This document shows positions 55,047 through 64,000 of a stretch of DNA of 64,000 bases, piece by piece. The position numbers and the translations under genes are program-made. The stretch comes from Blattamonas nauphoetae (taxonomy: Eukaryota; Preaxostyla; Oxymonadida), in contig JARBJD010000267.1 in the NCBI GenBank assembly GCA_033064195.1, positions 1 through 64,000 on the forward strand, in the 5' to 3' direction. A model generated the notes under the pieces. It was not told the origin of the DNA and did not search any database. It saw nothing but the letters and a program-made list of their open reading frames with translations. Numbering within the stretch: position 1 is the stretch's first letter; each line of letters starts with the position of its first letter.

Positions 55047-56160
55047 TCGAATGTTACTGATTTTAAGATCCGAACCATTAATCACTTAAAACACCCACGG
55101 AACGAAGTTCTCCACCAATGAAGAGAAAAGTCTCTTATTCTGTCGAAACAATTTCAAGATGTACTTTTCTGAACATTTCATCTGACCGGAGAGAACAGTA
55201 TGTATTTGACAAATCGATCAACCTTTGGATGGTTCCCCATTGTCTGACATCTGTAATTGATTGGTCTGTAGTTCGTGAATATGCTAAAAAGAAGAGCAAT
55301 CCGACTGTGTGAGATAGAGATGACATGATATGTCCTGAAGAACATGATATCTCTGAACTACTGATCCATTGTCATGGACAAAAGACTTCGGCAGAGACAC
55401 ATCGTGATTATGAACAGATTATTTCTTTCACTTTTTTCCTAATCACTTCAGTCCACTCTCACATTACATTTTGTGAAAAATAAATCCAAAAGAGTCTGTT
55501 GAAGTGCAATAATCACAGAAAAACTGTTGTGTTTTTTGGAGGCCAAACAAAAGCGAATTTCAATCTATCTCTTCCTTTCAGCGATGATGAGATCGAATCT
55601 GGTGAATTCGTTTCGAGACCCGAAAACGGTCTGCTCTCACTTGTTCTGATCCAAATCAAACGGTTGTGATGAAAATCTCTATTTTTTGCTCTCTCATCCC
55701 TTCTCACTTCGCACAATTCCTTTATCAACCTCTTTTTCTGATCCGGACAATCATTTCTTTCGATCTCCCTTTTTCCAATAAAAAAGCAGATATGACGAGA
55801 GCACAGGAAAAGGAATCGTGTTCACAGTTGACACAATTCGGTATTTGGTTTCGACCAAGAGGAGGAATGTCTCTGGTACAGAGGTTCCCATGTTCACCAA
55901 GATCACTCCTCGTGAATATAAACATTCATACCGGGTGGAGTGAGGGAGTGTAGTGAAAGAGATATCGACTTCGTGAACTGTTTGAGATAGTCGCGATGAG
56001 AGGAGAATTCTTTTGTGAAGCAAGTTCACATCTTTCGACAATGTTTTTTCGACTAGCGTCTCTCATTGATGAAGAATGATGACAGTCAGTACAAGTCCGC
56101 TCAGAGATATTTCAAAGGAGAGAGGGTTTAACGTCACAAAATAGACACATCCTCAAAGAC
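55047..56160. other. Gene-poor stretch with two weak ORFs
   Basis: Holds a 64-codon frame on the plus strand (55118-55312, ATG start, no known motif) and a minus-strand frame at 55751-56041 with strand-like composition. Neither has splice or homology support. They may be remnants of a decayed small-gene family like the segments at 57.6-58.4 kb. Confidence 0.45.
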
Positions 56161-56166
56161 AGCTAA

Positions 56167-56213
56167 ACTTGTTCTGAAATGAAGAAGAATAGTTCAGAAA
56201 TGAAAATGATTGT
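56167..56213 (+). repeat. Left terminal inverted repeat of the foldback element
   Basis: 47 bp matching the reverse complement of 57520-57566. It is followed by two more partial units of TTCAGAAATGAA to about 56250, giving four tandem ~21-bp units on this side only. Confidence 0.85.
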
Positions 56214-56786
56214 TCAGAAATGAAGAAGAATTGTTCAGAAATGAAAACAAGTCCGGAATCTCAATGTAACCACTGAGAAAAGGTTGTAGTACCCTGATAA
56301 ACCCGTGTAAAATTGAAAAACCCGTGTAAATGCGATTTCGCTAATAGCGAATGGACCGATCTTTACCAAAATGTATCCAACAATACTTCGCAATGTAACT
56401 CACATTTTGGGATTCTTTCTGATTCCAGTCTATGTGTCAGGGAACAACTGCAGTTTGACACATGTTTTTTTTCGAAATTGGAAAAACCGCAGATTTTTTT
56501 CTTAATTTTTTGGTGAATGTTCATTTATGTTCGAATTTGGTTCTGACAAATTTTGGTGAAGATTGGTCAACTGGTTCAGAAGATACGGCCTTTCGACACT
56601 TTTTTTCACGTTTTTGGTCACTTTGAATCGACGTTTTCTCGGCGAGTTTTGGGAGAAAAAATCTAAAATTTTATTTTTTTCTTAGTTGGACCATATGTGT
56701 TACTTGGTGAAAAAAGCTCGATTTTGTCCGGGTTTATCGATAAAACCGGGTTTATAGATGTTTCAATAAACCGAACTTTTCATAAA

Positions 56787-57320
56787 TCCGTAACATGGGG
56801 CTTGAAAAATATACATTGGTCAAACTAAGAAAACTAAAATTGGGTTCCGCGCCAAAACGCCTGTGTCAAGAGAAAACCTCAAAATACCCCCTTTTGCCTG
56901 ATGAAAAAAATCGTGTCGGTAATATCTTCACAACCCATGAACCGATTTCGATGGAATTTTTCACAAACACGTTGTTTTGGTGAAATGAACATTTTGAAAA
57001 CAATTTGGAGAAAAAATTCTGGATATTTGGGAAAATGGAAAAAAACCCATATTTTTCTCGACAAAAAATTCTTAGAAAAAAATATCTTTTCTTTTTTGAG
57101 GAGCTTTTGTCGAGATCTTTACGATCACAATGCCTTTTATTTGATTCAAAACGGATGGCTGGTTGTGGAGAAAAAAGGGGAAAAAGTTGAGAAAAATGTG
57201 TGTATTTCTAGCTTTCAGAGTCTTTTGATGTTTTCTCCCAACACAGGGGTTTCGGCGCGGAACCAAATTTTATTTTTCTTAGTTTGACCAATGTCTATTT
57301 TTCAAGCCCCATGTTCCGGA
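56787..57320. repeat. Nested inner inverted repeat, arms of about 91 bp
   Basis: Arms 56787-56877 and 57230-57320 are inverted copies with scattered differences (shared: CATGGGGCTTGAAAAATA, TTGGTCAAACTAAG, TTCCGCGCC, GAAAAC). The spacer is about 352 bp. A transcript through it would form a long hairpin. Confidence 0.8.
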
Positions 57321-57519
57321 TTTTTGAATATGTACGGGTTATTGACACTACTATTATCAAGGGACTATATTCGGATGTACTGACGTTGCTTTACCATTCC
57401 ACTAAATTCAAAATCCACGAACAGATCATGATGAAATATCTCAAATGAGAATGTCAAAGATTAAAGAATGAGAGAATATTACTCATCAGGTTCATCCATA
57501 CAGACAGCTGAGTTTCTGG

Positions 57520-57566
57520 ACAATCATTTTCATTTCTGAACTATTCTTCTTCATTTCAGAACAAGT
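57520..57566 (-). repeat. Right terminal inverted repeat of the foldback element
   Basis: 47 bp, inverted relative to 56167-56213, ending CATTTCAGAACAAGT. Confidence 0.85.
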
Positions 57567-59158
57567 CTACCTGTACCAGTGAGGAGAATGAAGATGAACA
57601 AAAATGGATAATACATTCGGAAGAGAATTTTTGAGATCATAATATATGAATTAAATCCGAATCATAAAACGAAACTAATACCCTCTTGTCAGTGTTGTGT
57701 CTATTTTCACGATAATGACATCGAATGGTGTCTCCAACGAATCTTTGAGAATGGATAAAGAATGTCGTGGATGTGTGGACAAATCGCAGTTCTTTCGACT
57801 TCCATCCATTGTTGGAGTACTCCTTATCGAAACATGTCAGAATAAGCTCCAAATGTCAAGATTAAAAAAAATCTAGAAATGGGTGTATTTGGTGTCAGAA
57901 TTCATTGTCCCCATAGTCATGGTGATTTAGGTCGGAATAGAGATTCGTTTTCTACACTCCTGACAACTTTTGACACAGAAACAATGATCCAGGGATTTAG
58001 AAGAACGATATTTGATCTTACACACAAGATCATTTTCACCAGTGACTGTGGTCCACATTCAATGAATGTTAAGTAGGAATTTCGCTCCTTTTCTGAAATG
58101 GTCAATATTTTGGATCCCAAACAATGAAATTGTCACCAGTGTGCCATATGACTCCTATTCGCTCAAGTGAGATTCATTTCACGAGAATAACGTGAATGAT
58201 GTTTCCAAAGAATCATTGAGATTGATGAACAGGGCTTTGATTTCGATCCCATCGATCTCAAGATTTTTGACCTCAACTAAGTATCCGTGTGTAATTCTTT
58301 CTCTTCTTCTCATGTCATGTTTGTTATGATCGTATTGTCTATAAATTTTTCCAGAAAAAACACAATTGTCTTTAACTGTCAAAAAACGATCGAACCCATC
58401 AGAGTCTGAACCATCATCATCCATCTTCAGTCTTAAAATTCAGGGATCAGAAGGACATGTTCTGTTTCACCTTTGTTCCTATTTTAATCCAGACAACCAT
58501 TGTTTTATGCTCATTTTCGAAATGTTGATGAAAAAAAGGAGAAAAAAGGGTTAAAACCACATCATTTTTGATCTCAACAGGGATTTGGCATCTTGAGGTC
58601 AGTCGATCCCAATCTCTGCAGGATTGACCTCAAGATGCAAATCCTGTTTTTGAATGACTGAATCAATTGAGTGATGAGACGAGATTGATAAATTGAGGTT
58701 TTGGTCACGTCCTCCAAGAATCTGATTGCCCTTTTTTTATCTCAAAAAGTAGCACCCACATGATGCCACAAAAAACAATCTTTCACACAGTTTCTTGATT
58801 TTCCAAGGCGAATAGTGAGAATTGGATAGAAGTTCTCATTCCGAACTTTGTTCGTCGTTTTGTTCCAAAAAGTGTACAAAGGGTGTCAAACGATATGACA
58901 ATCGTTGAAAATGGGAAAGCCTTTTCTAATGTTTTCAACAATATCTGAGAGAATCCATTCCAGGCAATCGTGACTTCATAAAAAGAATCACCTAGACTCA
59001 ACTCACTGTCTTTTCAATTTTTGCCATCAATATGGGTTTTTAGTCAAAAAAGTCCACCCTTGAAATTAGAAAATACTTTCACGAATGAAATGATACTTTC
59101 TCTTGGAGAGTTTCATCCTGGCAGCCCATACTAAATTTTTTCTTTCCACCTTCCACCA
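57567..59158. other. Gene-poor stretch with diverged duplicated segments
   Basis: Two segments share about three-quarters of their bases over some 60 bp in the same orientation (around 57700-57765 and 58175-58240; both carry TTTCACGA-AATGAC/AACGTGAATG-TGT-TCCAA-GAATC). Minus-strand frames run across both (57637-57852 and 58179-58424, the latter beginning MDDDGSDSDGFDRF), with no recognisable domain. A further minus-strand frame lies at 58783-59001. They look like decayed copies of one small gene or repeat. Confidence 0.5.
58578..58646. repeat. Hairpin: ~25-bp inverted repeat with 17-nt loop
   Basis: Left arm CAGGGATTTGGCATCTTGAG-GTCAGTC (58578-58604) and right arm GATTGACCTCAAGATGCAAATCCTG (58622-58646) pair almost fully, with two one-base bulges and one G-T pair. 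It could be a miniature transposon relic or the stem of a small noncoding RNA. Confidence 0.85.
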
Positions 59159-60244
59159 ATGGAGCGGCGATCTCTGATTCTGAAGGAGCGCAAACTCCCA
59201 AAACCGCTTCATGGTGGAATTGTTGTGTATCCCAAAGAGCTAAATTTTGGAACCGTCAGAACAGGTCGAACGTATCTCTCTTATCTCCATGTTGCCATGC
59301 GACCTGGAAACCTTCAAAGTGAGACACTTGACATCATTCCTTGTCTTCATAGACATATTTTCTTTGATTCTCCACCTCCTGCACCTGTCCTTTCACTCCC
59401 AATCTACCTCAAAGCAAATGAACCGGGACAGATCGTGACCTACCTCACTCTGAAGACATCCAAGCAGACAGTCAAAGTACGTATTCTTGGGTCGGTACTT
59501 TCACCGACTCAATTCAGTTTTCAACAACACAACTCTCAACCAAAGTCCAGACAAAAATCACGAGAAGTTCCATCCAATCATTTGGACAGTAATCACATCC
59601 GACACGAATCTTTCCATGTTACCCTCCAAACAGAATCATCCCACACTCCAACCACCCACAAAGTTCCTTCTCGACAGAGAAAAAAGGGTGTCAAACATCG
59701 TCGCCCAAAAGCAAAATCTGACAAGCCACTCCAACCATCGCTTCCATCATCATCTCCTAATTCCTCCTTAGACCACTTTGATGCCCCCTTGTCTCTCCAA
59801 AACACGACACCAAGAACACAGCCCACTCTGAGCACAAACCCGAACATTCGCTCGTATCCCGGTGAGATTACGCAATGGTCGGAGGTGGAATCCAACAGTG
59901 ACTTCGACGACGACGATTTTAACACTTTTTCGTACCCTTCTGCCAGCTTTCCACACTCCACCAAAATATCCCTCCCGGCCTCGATCAATCCCAGTCAGAA
60001 GTCCTCCCCTCCGATCGAAAGCGAGTCACCGGATGACTGGAGTGATTCATCACCCGATGAGACCCCCGAAGTTCCCGTGTCATACCAACTTGACCAGGAT
60101 TTCGTTCTCGACGCTGCGACTGTTGATCTCTTTCATCGCTCGTCGACAGTTTCTGCCCCAACCCTCGAGAAATTTGGCCTGCCATCCATTTCCTTTGATC
60201 CAGGCCATCAAATCGCCCTCCTGCGCACGTCATGTCATGGTTGA
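59159..60244 (+). CDS. Protein with possible ASH/MSP-like N-terminal domain, function unknown
   Basis: 361 residues from the ATG at 59159, one exon. Residues 20-110 read like an immunoglobulin-type beta sandwich of the ASH/MSP kind: GGIVVYPKELNFGTVRTGRTYLSYLHV (the 'P--L-FG-V--G-----------N' opening), SLPIYLKANEPGQIVTYLTLKTS and KVRILGSV. Such domains are common in ciliary and centrosomal proteins. The remainder is Ser/Pro/His-rich and acidic near the end (NSDFDDDDFN, SPDDWSDSSPDE). A basic patch RQRKKGVKHRRPKAK lies near residue 180. The domain call rests on pattern alone. A 225-bp spacer separates it from the AMPK beta gene. Confidence 0.65.
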   Translation: MERRSLILKERKLPKPLHGGIVVYPKELNFGTVRTGRTYLSYLHVAMRPGNLQSETLDIIPCLHRHIFFDSPPPAPVLSLPIYLKANEPGQIVTYLTLKTSKQTVKVRILGSVLSPTQFSFQQHNSQPKSRQKSREVPSNHLDSNHIRHESFHVTLQTESSHTPTTHKVPSRQRKKGVKHRRPKAKSDKPLQPSLPSSSPNSSLDHFDAPLSLQNTTPRTQPTLSTNPNIRSYPGEITQWSEVESNSDFDDDDFNTFSYPSASFPHSTKISLPASINPSQKSSPPIESESPDDWSDSSPDETPEVPVSYQLDQDFVLDAATVDLFHRSSTVSAPTLEKFGLPSISFDPGHQIALLRTSCHG

Positions 60245-60469
60245 TTTGAGAGACGTTCCTCTCCTAGTACTTTTTGTTCCACCTTCAATTCTTGAAGTCT
60301 GTTTCCTGATTCTCTTGAATTCTATACTCTTATTTTTCTCAGTGTTCTGTCATTTATTCCTTTCCAGACTGTTTTCTTTTCTCCACTTCATTTCTTTCTT
60401 TCATCCCCGTATGTTGACCCACTGAACCTAATCGAACGTCAGTCAATCGATCTCTCAGTGAAGAGGAGG

Positions 60470-61381
60470 ATGGATTGTGTCACCGAAGGTGGTGTGACAA
60501 TCTATCCGAGTGATTCATTGTCAAAACGATTGTACCAAGGAGATGCCCCCGGATTCACACAGAACTTGGACGTCATCCCAATCCCTGGATTCGACTTGAT
60601 AGAAGTTCAATTCACGTATGAAAAGGGCTCCTTCCACCTTTTCTTTTGTTGTTTTCACTTTCTCTCGCATTTATATTACCTTCTTCATTATATTCTTTGT
60701 CTTCTGTCTCTCTCAACTCCGCCAAGATGGAATCATCCTTCGGGGGACGACATGGTCTATTTAAGTGGAACTTTCAATAAATGGTCTGAGAGAATACCGA
60801 TGGACGTGATACGATCTGTAGCAAATAATGATCTTGATACATCTACATCGAAACATCATCCAACATGGCATGCCACTGTTCACCTTCCTCCGGGGCTCCA
60901 TGCTTTTCGTTTCATTGTTGAAGGACAATGGAGAATCAACCCTGACTTTCCGATTCGAAAAGATGCGCAAGGGAACGAATTCAATGCCATTGCCATTAAA
61001 GTTCCCCAATCTCAGAATGAAGGTATTAACATTGTCCTATCATTTCTTCAGAACTACCTTGGACCGTTGTACCTCATCAGGTCCGCGGAAACCCCTCTTA
61101 CCTCGCTCCGGCGTTGACTGAATCGATGCTCAACAACGTCGGTCCCATGGAGGTTGATCCGTTCTTACTCCCATTTCCACAACCCTCTTCTGCGGAACAC
61201 TTGTATTATTTCTTCTTTTTTGACTTTTTCAAATAGTTATGTTCGTTCCTGTCGGCAAGAAAGTCTGATCTCGTCTGCAATCACCATACGCATTCGTGAT
61301 CGCTTTGTGACGTCGGAATTGTTTCATTACAACCCTCGGCTGTACAGAGCCCTCCTTTCAGAAATTAATGACCCCCCTTAA
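60470..61381 (+). CDS. AMPK/SNF1 beta subunit (CBM48 plus AMPKBI domain)
   Basis: Scaffold and glycogen-sensing subunit of AMP-activated kinase. Exons 60470-60615, 60727-61022, 61052-61202 and 61237-61381; introns 111, 29 and 34 nt; 738 nt, 245 residues. The first join gives VQFTWNHPSGDDMVYLSGTFNKWSERIPM, the CBM48 carbohydrate-binding opening, followed by HLPPGLHAFRFIVEGQWRINPDFP. The third exon begins the AMPKBI region (LPWTVVP, APALTESMLNN, DPFLLPFPQP) and the last join gives AEHFYVRSCRQESLISSAITIRIRDRFVT with FHYNPRLY, equivalent to LNHLYALSIKD...HRYK-KYVT--LYKP. The N-terminus before CBM48 is only about 45 residues, and there is no MG myristoylation motif at the chosen start. Animal beta is about 270 residues. 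Confidence 0.92.
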
Positions 61382-61707
61382 CGAAATTAAGAATGTGTTA
61401 TTTGTGTTTCAGCCACCATTCGTCTGGTTTTGTATTGAGCTCTTGTTTCTTTAACTTTCCACCTCACTTTTCTGTTCTATACCACAATCCATTTCTCTGT
61501 AATGCATTTTCGCGCAATTTGCTTTGCCTCTGTTCAAGAGTCGTCGGGACACACTGACTGTCGTATCTCGACATCATCTGTGATTAATCGAGGTTTTCAA
61601 AGGATTAGAGCACATCGAAGTTAAAAAAACCACAGACAGACTTTGTTTTTGGTGACCAGACTAGATCGACCCACCACTCTCCGTTCCAGATCAAGGTCAA
61701 TTCGAAC
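61382..61707. other. Intergenic spacer
   Basis: About 325 bp, nothing recognised. Confidence 0.7.
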
Positions 61708-62693
61708 ATGTCTGAAATAGAGCAAGAAAACGTTGAAGCCACCCCAGAGTCTGATTTCTCTCCTTTTTTAGACTATATCTCCGCTCCCTACCTTTAATTC
61801 ACAATTCCTTCTCCATTCCATCAATCACGCATTTCTCTTCGAAATACTCTTTCCACAGACAAGACCGATTTAACAACACCGGATCCACATTCGAATCGGC
61901 CAATGATGCAGCCTCAACTGACGACTCTGCGGCCAATCCAGTTACCACACCAAAACAATCAGGGAAAGGTGTGAAGGGTCTAAGCAAGACAATGCCAGCC
62001 AACTCACGCTCTATGAATTCCACACATCGTTCGTCAACTATCCGATCGTACGAAGCGGATGAGTCACTGCAGTATTGTCATTTCTTGTGTTCTTATTTCA
62101 ACAAGGCATACTCTCATGATTGACCGTAAAAAACGTTCCCCAGGTCCAATTTACGATATCTCCACTTCCTCTAAGGCTGTTCTTCCACGCAGCAGAGTGA
62201 GCAAGTTCGGAACAGAAGACAGAGCAAAATTCATGTCAACAACCCGATCCATCTCACCCGGTTTGTACTCTCCATTTTCTAATGTCACTCCAGGGTTTGT
62301 GTATAAACCATCGATTGCCTTCTGCTCAAACCGGGCCCGGTCTCCCGGCGCTCGCTGGAGTCGCAATGAACGAACAAGTGTTCTGATCGACAAAACCCAG
62401 AACGATGTTCTCTATGCCCTTCCAAAGCCGGATGTCATTTCCAACGTACCTCGGTTAGTTCTTTTCATCAATATTTTTCCAGATCCCCCTGCTCCTCCTT
62501 CGCCAAAGATGACAGGAACAAATATTTCGTCAGATCGAACCCAAATCCAGGCCCTGGATCGTATAATCCACCTGCAACAGGTCTGCACAATGCTTTTTAT
62601 TCATTGCCCTGTTCAGTTCGCGTAAAGAAGGAGGGAAGCAAGAAGGGGCCGTGGTCTCGTTCAACCAGAGACACCACAGATTGGTGTTTCTAG
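61708..62693 (+). CDS. SHIPPO/ODF3-like (sperm-tail PG-rich repeat) protein
   Basis: Exons 61708-61748, 61859-62071, 62106-62453 and 62483-62693; introns 110, 34 and 29 nt; 813 nt, 270 residues. Members line the inside of ciliary microtubule doublets (CIMAP group). Signature repeats are visible: RSPGPIYDIST (about residue 95), RSISPGLYSPFSN, VTPGFVYKPS, RSPGARW and NPNPGPGSYNPPA near the end. The first intron could instead be only 23 nt (GTCTGATTTCTCTCC..TTTTTTAG), since both choices keep the frame; the longer one is preferred. The N-terminal third is Ser/Thr-rich. Total length matches animal ODF3 (about 250 residues). Confidence 0.85.
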
Positions 62694-63003
62694 CGGACTA
62701 TTTTGACACATTCTCTTCTGTTACATTTTTTCACTTTACTTTGTCACAATTCACTTATTTCCATATATTAATAGCTTTTTATTCTCCTGAAGTGACCGGT
62801 TTATGTCATCATGGTTCGATCAAATTTGACATGTCCATTCTGCTCAGATCTACACTTCAATCACTCATATCCTTATTTATCTCCTGACTGCACATTTTCT
62901 GCAACCATTTTAAAGGATTCAAGCTACTCTTGCTGCATTCATGTAAACATTCGCAAGTCCTGTCTCTCTTGGTAGGATTCGTATTTTTCCCATCTTCACC
63001 TTC
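62694..63003. other. Intergenic spacer
   Basis: About 310 bp, T-rich; the 3' part may hold an upstream exon of the next gene (acceptor-like CATTTTAAAG and TTCTTG sites), none confirmed. Confidence 0.55.
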
Positions 63004-64000
63004 ATGTCAACTCCACGTAAGCAAAGATCCCTTTTTTCGGTTCCTATTGCTGTCAGAGCTAAACTCCCAGCTGTCCCTGCTCCTCTCGCCTCAGCGACGC
63101 AAGCTCTCCATGAGACGCCTCCTGAGCCCAAATCTTCTTCCATCCCAAGCCAACCAGAGAAGATCATACCCGTCACATCGCAAAATCTTCATGAGAAGCC
63201 AAATTCAGTGAAAATTCCTTCTATCCAGATCCCAATCAAACGAAAAATCATCGTGGAAGCAGACAGTAGTCAGGAAACTTCTCAACCATCATCTCTGACT
63301 TTTGCTCAGCCAACTTCCATCATAAAGCTACATAAACAGAAGCCTAAAGCAGAAAAGGATCGACACACCGAGAAGAAGCCACCACCAAAGAATTCCGAAC
63401 ATCACATCCAAAAACCAAAAGAAAAACCTCTCAAAAGGCACATTTCCCCAGATTTAACCCAAAACTCGTCAATCGCAGATGAGCTCCCCCAACCGATGCC
63501 TCCACACATCACCCAATGGGCAGACGACGTCTTCTCATCTGACGATGATGTTGTGATCGTCACAGACCTTTGGCAAGTTGAAATAAAAGGCAAGTCGTAT
63601 CGAAGCTCGACTGGAGAGGGAGTAGATGCTGAAAAAGAGCAGACCAAACTAACCCTCCCTCAGTTTCTTGTCGCAACGGTGGAAAGTGCCGAAACTGTGG
63701 ACACTCGCAATTCCGACTCCATCCGAACATTCCCTGCCCAGCTGCTCCATCTCAAAGACATCCACCCATACACACCATCCAACCCCTCCCACGATCTCCC
63801 CCACAACCACAACCACACTCTCCCTCCTCTGTCTGTCCTGGCCTTGCCCTTCTTCGAATGCTCCGGCCCTCGCTACATCATCCCTCGCGCTCTCTTCGAT
63901 GCGAGCCTGTCGACGTGGAAGGAGGGCATGCACTGCACTGTCCCTTTCGCCGCTGAAGACGACAGCCAGCCGACATCCCAATCTGACCCGCCGCGTTTTG
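63004..64000 (+). CDS. Protein running off the right edge, function unknown
   Basis: From the ATG at 63004 the frame stays open for 332 codons to the window end, so the 3' part is missing. The first 160 residues are Lys/Pro/Ser-rich and likely disordered (HTEKKPPPKNSEHH). The next part is more folded: WADDVFSSDDDVVIVTDLWQVE, LTLPQFLVATVESAE and FFECSGPRYIIPRALFDASLSTW-EGM. The last of these recalls the 'yIiP---y--a---W--G-' segment upstream of bromodomains in BRWD/PHIP proteins, but this is a weak match from a short stretch. Further exons may lie on both sides. Confidence 0.6.
   Translation, partial: MSTPRKQRSLFSVPIAVRAKLPAVPAPLASATQALHETPPEPKSSSIPSQPEKIIPVTSQNLHEKPNSVKIPSIQIPIKRKIIVEADSSQETSQPSSLTFAQPTSIIKLHKQKPKAEKDRHTEKKPPPKNSEHHIQKPKEKPLKRHISPDLTQNSSIADELPQPMPPHITQWADDVFSSDDDVVIVTDLWQVEIKGKSYRSSTGEGVDAEKEQTKLTLPQFLVATVESAETVDTRNSDSIRTFPAQLLHLKDIHPYTPSNPSHDLPHNHNHTLPPLSVLALPFFECSGPRYIIPRALFDASLSTWKEGMHCTVPFAAEDDSQPTSQSDPPRF

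Larger units (their letters stand above)
56167..57566. mobile_element. Foldback-type element with 47-bp terminal inverted repeats (~1.4 kb)
   Basis: The left end (56167-56213) and right end (57520-57566) are essentially perfect reverse complements starting ACTTGTTCTGAAATGAAGAA. Inside lies a second pair of inverted arms of about 91 bp (56787-56877 and 57230-57320), which share blocks such as TTGGTCAAACTAAGAAAA and GGGTTCCGCGCC. Other blocks recur as weaker inverted or direct copies (for example around 56520-56600 against 56920-56995, and 56660-56700 against 57265-57295). No transposase is encoded, so it is non-autonomous; no clear target-site duplication was found. Confidence 0.7.

Noticed and set aside
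56901-57287. 128-codon plus-strand frame inside the foldback element
   Set aside because: It is Lys/Phe-rich from AT-rich repeat DNA, crosses one inner inverted arm and has no domain.
1-64000. CRISPR array, bacterial operon or riboswitch
   Set aside because: No regularly spaced identical short repeats; gene structure is eukaryotic with spliceosomal introns.

Overview
The window is compact eukaryotic DNA from a flagellated (or formerly flagellated) protist. The evidence is intron-bearing genes packed on both strands, standard TAA/TAG/TGA stops, GT..AG introns mostly 26-70 nt long, and several ciliary or microtubule families. Gene style, intron size and the mix of ARM/HEAT-like giants with pseudokinases fit a metamonad such as an oxymonad (a Blattamonas-like organism). 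That is an inference; no rRNA or other taxonomic marker lies in the window.

Left end (1-9.4 kb): a gene-poor accessory zone. It holds remnants of a virus-like element (possible minor-capsid-like ORF, two related small ORFs, a recurring AT-rich start-site motif), three direct copies of a ~270 bp repeat, T-rich simple sequence, four degenerate copies of a GTTAAAAAGCATGACTTTT unit and two tRNA-like sequences. Then come a decayed host gene (4.7-5.3 kb), a low-complexity multi-exon gene (5.3-7.3 kb) and two small ORFs.

Core (9.5-55 kb): about 21 genes, many in divergent or convergent pairs with very short spacers. Named products are a DUF1963 (YwqG-like) protein divergent from pyrroline-5-carboxylate reductase, a catalytically dead dual-specificity-phosphatase protein, a ~2,230-residue protein with a C-terminal CKK-like microtubule minus-end domain, a kinase-like C-lobe protein, a SPATA4/SPEF1-type CH protein fused to a helical-repeat tail, a DENND6-like Rab exchange factor, a full-length PDE6-delta prenyl-binding protein, a NEK-like pseudokinase with a long coiled coil, a papain-family protease, an N-myristoylation-motif ubiquitin-like protein, an ELMO-domain Arl GAP, ribosomal protein eL8 and a tandem four-TM protein.

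Right end (55-64 kb): a 4 kb gene-poor stretch with a foldback element (47-bp terminal inverted repeats, nested 91-bp inverted arms) and a 25-bp-stem hairpin, then an ASH-like N-terminal protein, an AMPK beta subunit, a SHIPPO/ODF3-like protein and a gene running off the right edge.

For several genes the splice models were tested by arithmetic: proposed exons keep phase and sum to a multiple of three (SPATA4-like 836 aa, PDE6-delta 151 aa, ELMO 234 aa, AMPK beta 245 aa, SHIPPO 270 aa, CKK protein 2,232 aa, tandem 4-TM protein 401 aa). Functional themes are cilium/microtubule (CKK, SPATA4-like, SHIPPO, NEK-like), Arl/prenyl traffic (PDE6-delta, ELMO), Rab traffic (DENND6) and energy sensing (AMPK beta).
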